NCBI RefSeq assembly: GCF_038002165.1 | Contig: NZ_JBBOBR010000001.1 | Span: 2,852,001 to 2,916,000 of the forward strand | From: Cytobacillus sp. FSL H8-0458 | Lineage (GTDB): Bacteria; Bacillota; Bacilli; Bacillales; Cytobacillaceae | DNA length: 64,000 nucleotides | Direction of reading: 5' to 3' | In this document: positions 33,983 to 42,720 of the stretch, one piece after another | Numbering within the stretch: the first letter of the stretch is position 1 | Layout of the letters: the number at the start of each line of letters is the position of its first letter | Program-made: the position numbers and the translations under genes | Notes under the pieces: generated by a model | Told to the model about the DNA's origin: nothing | Databases searched by the model: none | The model's input: only the letters and a program-made list of their open reading frames with translations

Positions 33983-34045
33983 GTTTAAAATTATATATAT
34001 ATTTACCAATAAATTCTGCAGCCCGCTGCAAACTTACTCCATAGC

Positions 34046-34078
34046 AAAAGCGGCAGTTACATCTGCCGCTTCTTTTTT
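34046..34078. terminator. Bidirectional terminator beside asnO
   Basis: Stem AAGCGGCAG / CTGCCGCTT with a six-base loop and TTTTTTT on the plus strand; on the minus strand it follows the asnO stop at once. Confidence 0.88.
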
Positions 34079-35925
34079 TATTCTGCAATATTTATATTAT
34101 AATCCTTAAACCACACATGAATCTGTGCAAGGTGTGCTAACAGCTGTGGACCAGTCATGAGCTGCCCAAACCATGGTTCCCGGAATGAGCCACCTCCCGA
34201 CTCAATGATATCCCTCAGCTGGCCGCTGTCAAAGAATTCATACAGTGCGGATGAGCGGTCCTCCAGGTATCCATTTAGCATCTTTTGTACTGCAGCCGTA
34301 TATTCTGGATTATGCGTTTTGGGATAAGGGCTTTTCTTTCTGTATAACACCTCATTCGGCAATATGCCTTCAAGTGCTTTGCGAAGGATTCCTTTTTCGC
34401 GGTTTCCATGCATTTTGATCTCCCACGGAATATTCCACACATACTCCACAAGCCGATGATCGGCAAACGGCACCCGTACTTCAAGGCTGGCACCCATACT
34501 CATTCTGTCTTTACGGTCCAATAAGGTCGTCATAAAGTAAATCATATTAATATAGAAAAGCTCTCTCCTGCTTGCGTCCTCCCTGCTCTCCCCGTCTAAC
34601 GCAGGAGTTTCGGAGATTACCTGAAGATATTTTTCCATAGCATAATCTTGGAGATTCAGTTTCTTCCTCCAATTTTCTTTCAATAGATCCTGCCTGGCTT
34701 CGAGTGACCTCATCCATGGGAATCCCTTCCTCTTCAAGTCTTCCTCTCTATGGAACCATGGATAGCCGCCAAATATTTCATCTGCACATTCCCCTGACAG
34801 ACTGACAACAAAATCCTTTTTGATTTCCCTGCAAAACCATAGCAGGGAGGAATCGACATCAGCCATACCCGGAAGATCCCTTACATGCACCGATTCGATT
34901 AAATCCTCTGCCAGCTGCTTCTGGGTGATTATACTGCTGTTATGTCTCGTATTAAAGGTATGGGACATCTTCTGTATAAATGCTCCATCTGAATTGGGCT
35001 GAAACTCATTAGCCTTGAAAAACTCATCATTTCCCTCGTAATCTATTGAATAAGTGGTCAGTTGGCCCTTTCCGCCTTTTTCGTAAGCTTTTGCAGCAAT
35101 AGCTGTAATCGCACTGGAATCCACTCCGCCGGAAAGGAACGTGCATAACGGAACATCCGAGACCAGCTGCCTTGTCACAGCATCCGTAAATAGTTCCCTG
35201 ACTCGCTCAGCCGTCTCCTCTACATTATCCTCATGTGGGGCACTTTTTACATTCCAATAACGCCATACCTTCAGTCCATTTCTCGAAAAGATCAGTGCAT
35301 GAGCAGGTCTTAATTCATTAATGCCTCTGAAAATTCCTGAGCCTGGGGATCGTGATGGCCCTAGCCCAAAGATTTCAGCCAAGCCCTCCCTGTCGACTTC
35401 TGCCTTCACATCAGGATGGGCCAAAATAGCTTTCAATTCAGATCCAAATAAAATTCCCAGTTTCGTTTCTTTATAAAATAGAGGTTTTACCCCTAAGCGA
35501 TCCCTGCCAATAAATACTTGTTCTTTCTTTTCATCCCAAACCGCGAAGGCATAGATGCCATTCAAATATTGCAGGCAATTTTCTCCCCATTCTATATAAG
35601 AAGTCAGCAAAACCTCAGTGTCAGAATGGCCATCAAACGAATATCCTTTTATAAGGAGTTCTTTACGGAGATCTTCCGTATTATAAAGCTCTCCATTATA
35701 GCAAATCGTATAGCGGCTTTGATGTTTTTCCCTAGTCATTGGCTGTTTTCCGCCTGCCGGGTCTACAACGATTAACCTTTTATGGCCGAATCCAGCATGC
35801 ACATCTGTCCATATGTTTGTTTCATCTGGACCCCGCTTTGCCAGCGTATCCGCCATTTTGTCAATTGCAGCCGTTTCTTTTCTCAAATCCTTTTGGAAGT
35901 CAATCCAGCCGGTAATTCCACACAC
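34078..35925 (-). CDS. asnO: Asparagine synthase (glutamine-hydrolysing), AsnO-like
   Basis: Makes asparagine from aspartate, glutamine and ATP. The class II glutaminase domain starts at Cys2 (MCGITGWID), with NGELYN and SDTEVLL as further active-site elements; the synthetase domain has the P-loop-like CTFLSGGVDSSAITAIA. 615 aa matches the sporulation-associated B. subtilis AsnO (614 aa as I recall). The start is a GTG at 35925 with AAAGGATGAT ahead; removal of residue 1 exposes the nucleophile Cys. A strong terminator follows. Confidence 0.94.
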   Translation of the reverse strand: MCGITGWIDFQKDLRKETAAIDKMADTLAKRGPDETNIWTDVHAGFGHKRLIVVDPAGGKQPMTREKHQSRYTICYNGELYNTEDLRKELLIKGYSFDGHSDTEVLLTSYIEWGENCLQYLNGIYAFAVWDEKKEQVFIGRDRLGVKPLFYKETKLGILFGSELKAILAHPDVKAEVDREGLAEIFGLGPSRSPGSGIFRGINELRPAHALIFSRNGLKVWRYWNVKSAPHEDNVEETAERVRELFTDAVTRQLVSDVPLCTFLSGGVDSSAITAIAAKAYEKGGKGQLTTYSIDYEGNDEFFKANEFQPNSDGAFIQKMSHTFNTRHNSSIITQKQLAEDLIESVHVRDLPGMADVDSSLLWFCREIKKDFVVSLSGECADEIFGGYPWFHREEDLKRKGFPWMRSLEARQDLLKENWRKKLNLQDYAMEKYLQVISETPALDGESREDASRRELFYINMIYFMTTLLDRKDRMSMGASLEVRVPFADHRLVEYVWNIPWEIKMHGNREKGILRKALEGILPNEVLYRKKSPYPKTHNPEYTAAVQKMLNGYLEDRSSALYEFFDSGQLRDIIESGGGSFREPWFGQLMTGPQLLAHLAQIHVWFKDYNINIAE

Positions 35926-36082
35926 ATTACATCATCCTTTCAAAGCGGAATCGCATGGGCACATTTTTCATGATGCTATTGTATGCTGGGCTAAGAAAAA
36001 AGTTAATTGTCCACATTCATGCGGTTATAAAAATCGCCAAAACTGTCTAAAAAGAAGTTGAGGAAGTTAATGGAGGTTTTAT

Positions 36083-36646
36083 ATGAATAGACAGCAGCGA
36101 ACAAAGCTTATCGAATATCAATCCCGTGCTTTTACAGAAGGCACTGTAGAGTATATCAATGATCAATGGGTATTTTTTGACCATGAAACAGATGAAGCAT
36201 CGATACTGGACGAATTCCTCCATCAGGAAATGGAAGTGTTCCGCTTTAAACGCTGGAAAAAGGGCATTTTATTCGAGGATGGCAAGGTGGTTTTTGATGA
36301 TGAAACGTTTCACTTGAAGAACCAGGATTCGATTCGCATTCGGAAGCATCTGGTTTTCTCTCTCGAAAGATTATTGGAAGAAATGAATGATGACGCCTTC
36401 TACCAGTTCGTAACCACTCTAAATTCCATGCATTTTTCGGTCTATGACTGCATTTATTGCTATAACCAGCTCGCATTTTTTAATGATAAAGACAGGAAAA
36501 GCGGTGTTAACTTCATCGTTTTTGATAACCAGGATCATATTTGCAATGTGCAGCATCATTTTTGCTATTATGAAAAAATGAGTGACCGGTTTGAATTTAC
36601 CTTAAACAGCGGAAAAAGAATGGTAATCGAGAAGATTTCTTCATAG
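36083..36646 (+). CDS. DUF2777 family protein (YisN-like)
   Basis: A 187-aa soluble protein of unknown function. It starts MNRQQRTKLIEYQSRAF, is rich in aromatic residues (YDCIYCYNQLAFF, HHFCYYEKMSDRFEF), and has no signal peptide or membrane segment. It matches my memory of DUF2777, which includes B. subtilis YisN, encoded beside asnO. ATGGAGGTTTTAT precedes the ATG. It diverges from asnO and converges with the large signalling gene downstream. Confidence 0.8.
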   Translation: MNRQQRTKLIEYQSRAFTEGTVEYINDQWVFFDHETDEASILDEFLHQEMEVFRFKRWKKGILFEDGKVVFDDETFHLKNQDSIRIRKHLVFSLERLLEEMNDDAFYQFVTTLNSMHFSVYDCIYCYNQLAFFNDKDRKSGVNFIVFDNQDHICNVQHHFCYYEKMSDRFEFTLNSGKRMVIEKISS

Positions 36647-36757
36647 AAAAGCAGGGGCTTCTTGAACTGGACATTATCTAACTTCAGAAGTTATACGCTT
36701 ATCTCACAAAGAAACAGCAGCCTGCCTTTAATGGCAGTGCTGCTGTTTTATTATGCG

Positions 36758-39679
36758 CTAGCCGTGCGTTTGAACGTATTTAGAGAGACCTTCCTCAAAA
36801 TCCCTGGTCATGAGCGGCTTATGTATATAGAAGCCCTGTGCATAATGGCATTTCAATTCCTTTAAGAGCTCAATCTGCTCCAGTGTTTCCACCCCTTCAG
36901 CCACCACCTTAACGGAAAGTCCATGTCCCATGGTGATGATGGCTTTTACAATGGCAACATCAGATGTATTTAGTCGAAGGTTATTGATAAACGACCGGTC
37001 GATCTTTAATGTATTGATTGGAAGGTCCTTTAAATAACTTAAAGAAGAATATCCGGTTCCAAAATCATCAATGGAAACCTTGACGCCGATATCCTGCAGA
37101 GACTGCATAACTTGTATACTATACTCAACATTCCTCAGCATCGTGCTTTCCGTAAGCTCCAATGTTAAATATTGCGGCTCCATACCGGAAAGCTCCAATG
37201 CCAACTTAACTTCCTGAAGAAATCCCGGCTGCTGGAATTGATAGGCTGACACATTCACAGAAATGGATAGAGATTCATAGCCGAGCATTTGCCAGCGCCT
37301 GTTTTGCTGACAAGCCGACCTCAATACCCAGCCGCCAATATCCGCAATGAGACCAGTTTCTTCTGCAAGAGGAATAAATTCACCGGGTGAAACTAGGCCA
37401 AGTTTCGGATGATTCCAGCGGATCAGGGCTTCGCTTCCGTATAAATTCCCTGTTTCAAGGTCTATTAATGGCTGATAGCATAAATAAAACTCATTTTTCT
37501 GCAAAGCTTTTCTTAAGTAGCTTTCAAGCTCAAGTCTGACCATTGCCTGTTGGTTCATTTCCATTGAGAAAAACGTGACCTTGTTTCCTCCCTGCAACTT
37601 GGAGCGATTCGTGGCAATATCCGCATTTTTCAGCAGTATGTGCTCATCCGATCCATCGTCCGGGTATAGGCTTACACCAATACTCGCAGTAACAATAAAC
37701 TCCTGATCCGACTGAAATAAAGGATGGGATATTTCCTCTAATATTTTTTTGGAGGCTTTCATAACTTTTTCTATGGTTGCTTCCCTCGATAATACCAGAT
37801 TAAACTTATCCCCGCTGAACCTTCCCAAATAAGAACCGGAAGGTAAAACCCTCTCAATTCTTTCGGAAATTTCCTTTAACACCATATCCCCTGCAAAGTG
37901 CCCGAGACTGTCATTTATGATTTTAAAGCGGTCAATATCAATAGAAAGAACAGCAATTTTCTTCTGTTTCTTCCTGGCTCTCTTTAATTGCATTTCCAAT
38001 TGTTCTGTAAACTTCATTCTGTTTGGCAGCCCTGTATCCCGGTCAAAAAAAGCCAGTTCTGTTATCTTCTCTTCAATTTTTTTCTGTTCTGTAATATTTC
38101 TGCCGATTCCATAAATGCCTACACATTCCCCATTAACCGTAATCGGAATATTTTTCAGCTGAAAGAGATTTGTCTCGCCGGTTTTTGAATCAATATAAAC
38201 GTTGTAATATTGCTCCTTTCCTCTTAATGCCCGATAAAAGTGCATCCGGACCCTTTGTACATCCATATCACTCACATAGGTAAGAGCTGTTTTTCCGATT
38301 ATTTCTTCCCGGCTGTACCCGAAGGTTTTCTCAAATGCCGGGTTAACACTTGTGAAATTCCCCTTCAGGTCAGTTGAATAAACAAAGTCTGCATTATTAT
38401 CAAATAGAGATTTATAATATTGTTCTGACATTTTAAGACTGCTGTTTAATGCTTTAATATCATCCTGAGAAGCATGCATTAAATGAGTTAAAGAAGTAAT
38501 CGTTTTAAATTGGGCGGTTTTTTCATAAACAAATTCATTCTGTTTTTTCTTCTTTGATTCAGCACTATCTTCTGATAGAGCAAGGTATGTAAGAGAATGT
38601 CCTACCATTTGCGGAAGTCCGCCTTTACGGCAGGAAATCTCACCATAAGAGAAGAAGCCGTTCGCCGGCGCTATTCCCTGGAACATTGCCAGTTCTTTTT
38701 CTGTAAAATCTCTTGCAAATTGTTTCCTGGCCATGCAATTGTATATAAATATGCTTTCAGGAGAAACTTGATCAAGCTCTTTTAATTCTTGTAAAGACCG
38801 TTCAATAATGTCCTCCAGATTTGCATAAGCAAACGTAAGTGTGTCTCCTTCTTCAACTCTTCTGTTTACTTTAATTGCACCATTTTCAAGTAATTTTATA
38901 ATAAAAACGGATACTTTTTCCCCGCGGTACTGTAACAGGAAAGGGAATTCAGTACCTGATTTCGGCAGTTCCTTAATAAAAGACTCTCCCAAATAGCGTT
39001 TTAGAATAGTTAACGGCCTTTTATGGTCCAGGGAATAGATGATAGATCCTTCTGCCTTTGTGACAGTAAAGCTTTTTCCAATCTCCTGCCACTGATAATT
39101 CTCAAAATGACGCACCCAAAGATGGCCGCTTTGAAGGGCAACTGCCGCAAGCCCATCGCTGGTGATTCCATGTTGAGTAAAAGAAAAACCCTCCTGGAAT
39201 AAACCATTATCTCCGGCAAGTCCGCCGGAAATCACCATATCGGGCTGAGTTTCATTTATTCCCTCCAGCAGGTCAGTGGAATCGACATCAAACCCTGCAG
39301 GAAAGATAATTACAGCTTCTGTATTGAAGAGAGCAAGTTCCTGTGCCAGGGTTTTGCCCATTTCATAACTGTCCTTAAAATCGCTCCTGTTTAACAGGAA
39401 AGATTTTAATTCCGTTTTTTCGAAAACAGTAAAGCAAATGATTGTTTGTTTCTCCGTAATGAGCCCTTCATGAATTTCACCTGAAGTTGAACAGCCTGCT
39501 ATATGTGCAAAGGGAAGCTTATCTGCCAGTTCTTCTTGAAGTTTCGCGATAAATTGGCTCTCAGGAGTTCCTGTAAAAACCTGCACAAGTAAATTCGGGT
39601 ATTCCGTCAATTCATTCAAGTCTATAAATTTATTAAGCTCGCTATTATTTTTATATAAACATGTAATCGTCTGTGCCAT
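36758..39679 (-). CDS. FIST-PAS-GGDEF-EAL signalling protein (probable c-di-GMP phosphodiesterase)
   Basis: A 973-aa cytoplasmic protein. Residues about 30-370 form a FIST sensor (AGCSTSGEI, VISGGLAGDNGLF, IYNCMARKQFA); about 420-540 a PAS domain (YKSLFDNNADFVYSTDLKG); about 545-705 a GGDEF domain starting DRDTGLPNRMKF, whose signature reads SGDKF instead of GGDEF; and about 715-965 an EAL domain with intact GSEALIRWNHP, LELTESTM, DDFGTGYSSLSYLK and KIDRSFI. The cyclase site is thus degenerate while the phosphodiesterase residues are present, so it probably breaks down c-di-GMP in response to a ligand. Some FIST proteins bind heme and sense nitric oxide (NosP); whether this one does is open. 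Ribosome site weak (GGTGGG). Confidence 0.92.
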   Translation of the reverse strand: MAQTITCLYKNNSELNKFIDLNELTEYPNLLVQVFTGTPESQFIAKLQEELADKLPFAHIAGCSTSGEIHEGLITEKQTIICFTVFEKTELKSFLLNRSDFKDSYEMGKTLAQELALFNTEAVIIFPAGFDVDSTDLLEGINETQPDMVISGGLAGDNGLFQEGFSFTQHGITSDGLAAVALQSGHLWVRHFENYQWQEIGKSFTVTKAEGSIIYSLDHKRPLTILKRYLGESFIKELPKSGTEFPFLLQYRGEKVSVFIIKLLENGAIKVNRRVEEGDTLTFAYANLEDIIERSLQELKELDQVSPESIFIYNCMARKQFARDFTEKELAMFQGIAPANGFFSYGEISCRKGGLPQMVGHSLTYLALSEDSAESKKKKQNEFVYEKTAQFKTITSLTHLMHASQDDIKALNSSLKMSEQYYKSLFDNNADFVYSTDLKGNFTSVNPAFEKTFGYSREEIIGKTALTYVSDMDVQRVRMHFYRALRGKEQYYNVYIDSKTGETNLFQLKNIPITVNGECVGIYGIGRNITEQKKIEEKITELAFFDRDTGLPNRMKFTEQLEMQLKRARKKQKKIAVLSIDIDRFKIINDSLGHFAGDMVLKEISERIERVLPSGSYLGRFSGDKFNLVLSREATIEKVMKASKKILEEISHPLFQSDQEFIVTASIGVSLYPDDGSDEHILLKNADIATNRSKLQGGNKVTFFSMEMNQQAMVRLELESYLRKALQKNEFYLCYQPLIDLETGNLYGSEALIRWNHPKLGLVSPGEFIPLAEETGLIADIGGWVLRSACQQNRRWQMLGYESLSISVNVSAYQFQQPGFLQEVKLALELSGMEPQYLTLELTESTMLRNVEYSIQVMQSLQDIGVKVSIDDFGTGYSSLSYLKDLPINTLKIDRSFINNLRLNTSDVAIVKAIITMGHGLSVKVVAEGVETLEQIELLKELKCHYAQGFYIHKPLMTRDFEEGLSKYVQTHG

Positions 39680-39826
39680 AAAAACCCACCATCATAGTAA
39701 GATCATTAGACCCGCTGATAGGATTGCTCCTTGTACAGCAAAGGCTCCAGTTTCTAATTTTTTTATCATATAGTTAGCTATAGTTTTAAATTACCATATT
39801 TAGTGAAGTCATGACATGACAAAATT

Positions 39827-39856
39827 AGAAAAAGCTGCCTTTTCGGCAGCCTTTTC
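39827..39856 (-). terminator. Terminator after yisL
   Basis: Stem AAGCTGCC / GGCAGCCTT with TTTTC loop and flanking A/T runs, just past the yisL stop on the minus strand. Confidence 0.88.
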
Positions 39857-39871
39857 TATAAATATCCATAT

Positions 39872-40228
39872 TTACGTCATAAATGTTAATGGCAATTTTA
39901 CAAAGCCTAAATATAGAACCAGGATTAGTGCAACAATGAACTGTCCCCATAAAATAGAAGTCTTTTTTCCTTTGACAGTGCGGATGATAATCATTTCAAA
40001 CATAGCAATTACCCAAATGCCTACTAATGACTTCAACACATAAAGAAGGTCGATGCTGTTAAGGCTGCTTAAAATCCAAATCCCTGTTCCAATGATCAGC
40101 AGATAAAATAATCTCAAGACCATGTGAACCACTTTTAAACCTTTTTGTTTGCCGCTTTTATGCATTATAAGGGCAATAATAAATAAAACAAGTGCCAAAA
40201 ACCATGTTGTTATATGGGCATGTATCAT
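39872..40228 (-). CDS. yisL: YisL family membrane protein (DUF1516/UPF0344)
   Basis: A 118-aa protein with four transmembrane helices. It begins MIHAHITTWFLALVLFIIAL and has VVHMVLRLFYLLIIGTGIWI, matching UPF0344/YisL. The ATG at 40228 has TAGGAGG eight bases ahead; the upstream in-frame ATG codons at 40261-40264 lie before that site and are not used. Function unknown. It has a terminator on each side and is probably a single-gene unit. Confidence 0.9.
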   Translation of the reverse strand: MIHAHITTWFLALVLFIIALIMHKSGKQKGLKVVHMVLRLFYLLIIGTGIWILSSLNSIDLLYVLKSLVGIWVIAMFEMIIIRTVKGKKTSILWGQFIVALILVLYLGFVKLPLTFMT

Positions 40229-40376
40229 TCCAGTGCCTCCTAATGTAAAATTCGATATCATCATACCATATTGGCTATGAAATTCCTAAAGTTAAGATGC
40301 AAAAAAGATTGTATAAGGGCAACTTTGTGAACTATTTATGGCAAAGTGTGATATATCTCATTGACAAATTAATACT

Positions 40377-40404
40377 AAAAAGCCTGTGTATGTGTACACA
40401 GGCC
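40377..40404 (-). terminator. Terminator after the FAH-family gene
   Basis: Stem GCCTGTGTA / TACACAGGC with a TGTG loop, followed on the minus strand by TTTTTAG. Confidence 0.88.
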
Positions 40405-40414
40405 ATCTTTCATT

Positions 40415-41323
40415 TTATTTCTCTATAAAATTTGTCAGAGTTCCTATATTTTCTACTGTAATTTCCACTTTATCTCCCGGCTTAAGAAAGCGCGGAGGCT
40501 TAAAGCCCTTACCTACCCCGGCAGGAGTTCCAGTAGCGATAATATCTCCTGGCTCAAGTGTCATGCCCTTTGACAGAACCGAGATGATTTCATCGATTGG
40601 AAAGATAAAGTTTTCAGTATTTGAACTTTGTCTCAGCTCTCCATTTACCTTTGTTTGAATGTCAAGCTGATTCGGGTTTTCAACAGCAGAGGCATGGACA
40701 ATCCATGGACCCATCGGGCACGTGGCATCCAGGCTTTTACCGATAAAAAATTGCTTATGGCGAGACTGCAGATCCCTTGCTGTCACATCATTAATAATCG
40801 TATAGCCAAAAATGTGTTCCGATGCTTTTTCCTTTGGAATCGCCCGTCCTTTTTTTCCGATTACAACGGCAAGCTCTCCCTCATAATCAAGCTCTGCAGT
40901 GACATTCTTGTGATTTAAGACTGTTGCATCAGGTCCTATGACCGTTGTAGGCGATTTTGTAAAGACCATTATGTGCTCGGGAATGTCTTCTTTGCTTCCC
41001 ATCTCAATGGCATGCTCGGCATAATTCTTGCCTACACAAAAGATGTTCTTATCCGGACGTGGAATCGGCGCTTCCAATGCAACGGAAGCGAGCGGGCGAA
41101 AGAGTTCCTCCCTTGCAGGATAGCTGCTTAGCCAATCTGTTAAACTATTTACTTTATCAATGAACTTATCCCCTAAAGAAATACATTCCTTCAAAGTCGC
41201 AGGCAAGTCACTTTTGCCTTCCATTTTTTCTAAAGCTGCTTTTAGCGGAAGCACCTTTGTCCCGGTCTCGTCCAGTAAACCAGCCCTGCTTCCTGTGCTA
41301 TCCTTAAAAGTAACAAATTTCAA
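40415..41323 (-). CDS. yisK: Fumarylacetoacetate hydrolase family protein (YisK-like)
   Basis: A 302-aa FAH-fold enzyme. FCVGKNYAEHAIEMG is the entry motif, the metal-binding carboxylates lie in TAELDYEGELAVVIGKKG and in DVTARDLQ, and ATGTPAGVG closes the active site. FAH relatives hydrolyse or decarboxylate 2,4-dioxo or oxaloacetate-type acids; B. subtilis YisK was linked to oxaloacetate decarboxylation and to the cell-shape protein Mbl (recalled). The TTG at 41323 is chosen because GAGGTG lies six bases ahead; a GTG at 41332 overlaps that site. Confidence 0.9.
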   Translation of the reverse strand: MKFVTFKDSTGSRAGLLDETGTKVLPLKAALEKMEGKSDLPATLKECISLGDKFIDKVNSLTDWLSSYPAREELFRPLASVALEAPIPRPDKNIFCVGKNYAEHAIEMGSKEDIPEHIMVFTKSPTTVIGPDATVLNHKNVTAELDYEGELAVVIGKKGRAIPKEKASEHIFGYTIINDVTARDLQSRHKQFFIGKSLDATCPMGPWIVHASAVENPNQLDIQTKVNGELRQSSNTENFIFPIDEIISVLSKGMTLEPGDIIATGTPAGVGKGFKPPRFLKPGDKVEITVENIGTLTNFIEK

Positions 41324-41389
41324 TCCTATCACCTCATTCTATTATTCACTTTTTTAGTATAATATAAATTTTCAGATTTTTGGACAATT

Positions 41390-42577
41390 TTAACCCTTTC
41401 TCTTCCAATTAGGGATCTTCAAATAAGTGAAGCTCCTCCAGAGCCATTCGACCGGTCCATAATAATAGCGGACAATCCAGAAACGGCTGATGATGACCTG
41501 GAAAGCGAAGATGAACATAACTAAAAGTGTCCCCCAAAATGCAGAGACCTTCCCATAGAAGCCTAATCCATAACTGTAAAAAATAAAAGTCGAGATAATG
41601 GACTGGAAAAGATAATTTGAGAGCGACAGTTTCCCAACATATGAGAGCGGCAGCAGGAATCCTGGTCCCTGACTATTTTTCATCACCACCGGTATCCCTA
41701 AACCATAAGCAATAGCCAGCAGCGGACCTCCAAATATGTCCTGCATGTAATCCAGTCCCAGGTTGCTTTCCGTTATGTAAGGCAGCAATTTGAACAATAA
41801 CCCTCCAGCCAAAGAAACCAGCATAATTTTCATGAGGATTGCCCTGTTTTTTTCTGGCTCCTCAAGCCATCGCAGCTTGGCTGCTCCTCCACCTATTAAA
41901 AACAAAGGAAAAATAGATGCCAGCATGATAGGCAGTGAAGCAAGATTATTAACACCTGACCAATCCTGGATACGCTGTGAGGTAATCTCGGAAAAGCTTC
42001 CATTTTGATAGGCCTGTAAAGAAGCTAATGCGGCTTCCTTGTCATAGATTGACAGCTCTTCAGGAGGAATAACCAGAGCTGTTGCAAATAACAATAGAAC
42101 AAATAGCAGATTGGGAATGATATAAAGCAATATTCCAGTTAAAAGCATATTTTTTCCGGACAATTTTACAAACAATAAAAAGATAAAGCCAAAGATTGCA
42201 TAGTTTATTAAAATATCCCCATGCCATATAAGAAAAGCGTGAATGATGCCTATCAGCAGCAAAAGGGAAAATCTCCTTGCAGCCATTCCTCCAAAATCAA
42301 GGCCTTTGGCCATTGCACTCTCCCTTAGAATGACTAACCCGTACCCGAACAGAATTGAAAACAAAGGATAGAAGCTTGCCTGCACAAAGATATCGATAAA
42401 CGCATAAGCCCCTTTATCCGCCGGACTGTCCCACCATACAAAAGGATCAATGTACAGATATGGTGAATGGAAGGATAGCATATTAACTAAAAAAATCCCT
42501 AGAATTGCAAATCCTCTCATAATATCCAGCGAAATTATCCGATCCTTCTCCAGAACCGGGCTGACTTGCCTGTCCAT
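41390..42577 (-). CDS. DUF418 family membrane protein (YeiB-like)
   Basis: A 395-aa integral membrane protein with about nine to ten helices. SLDIMRGFAILGIFLVNML is the conserved N-terminal signature, and the DUF418 domain covers the C-terminal third (LSYVGKLSLSNYLFQSI, WIVRYYYGPVEWLWRSFTYL). The ATG at 42577 has GAAGGAGG eight bases ahead. The same frame stays open upstream to 42700, but that part includes the repeat hairpin and is not coding. Function unknown; acyltransferase-like or transport roles are guesses. Confidence 0.9.
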   Translation of the reverse strand: MDRQVSPVLEKDRIISLDIMRGFAILGIFLVNMLSFHSPYLYIDPFVWWDSPADKGAYAFIDIFVQASFYPLFSILFGYGLVILRESAMAKGLDFGGMAARRFSLLLLIGIIHAFLIWHGDILINYAIFGFIFLLFVKLSGKNMLLTGILLYIIPNLLFVLLLFATALVIPPEELSIYDKEAALASLQAYQNGSFSEITSQRIQDWSGVNNLASLPIMLASIFPLFLIGGGAAKLRWLEEPEKNRAILMKIMLVSLAGGLLFKLLPYITESNLGLDYMQDIFGGPLLAIAYGLGIPVVMKNSQGPGFLLPLSYVGKLSLSNYLFQSIISTFIFYSYGLGFYGKVSAFWGTLLVMFIFAFQVIISRFWIVRYYYGPVEWLWRSFTYLKIPNWKRKG

Positions 42578-42653
42578 AAAGTGCCTCCTTCTTTGTAAAG
42601 AAAATCTAACCTTAATGATAGAGAGCTGGAATCTGCTTGTCCAGAATAGAAAT

Positions 42654-42683
42654 GCTCCAGCGCATGTAACTGGGCGCTGGAGC
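42654..42683. repeat. Solo end of the intergenic repeat (perfect hairpin)
   Basis: GCTCCAGCGC, ten-base loop, GCGCTGGAGC: a perfect 10-bp stem. The right arm plus following bases (GGCGCTGGAGCTGGATAGC) nearly repeats the end of the full element at 33850-33982. No T-run, so not a normal terminator. Confidence 0.75.
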
Positions 42684-42720
42684 TGGATAGCAATCAACAT
42701 TTGAAAAATCCCGCTTTTAT

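Noticed and set aside
40347-40362. TGTGA-N6-TCATT dyad upstream of yisL, resembling an Fnr site
   Set aside because: No -10 hexamer at the 32-bp spacing found for the other four sites, and the right half has a mismatch; likely chance in an A/T-rich gap.
42578-42700. N-terminal extension of the DUF418 protein to 42700
   Set aside because: It reads through the strong GGAGG site and the repeat hairpin; the conserved family start is at 42577.
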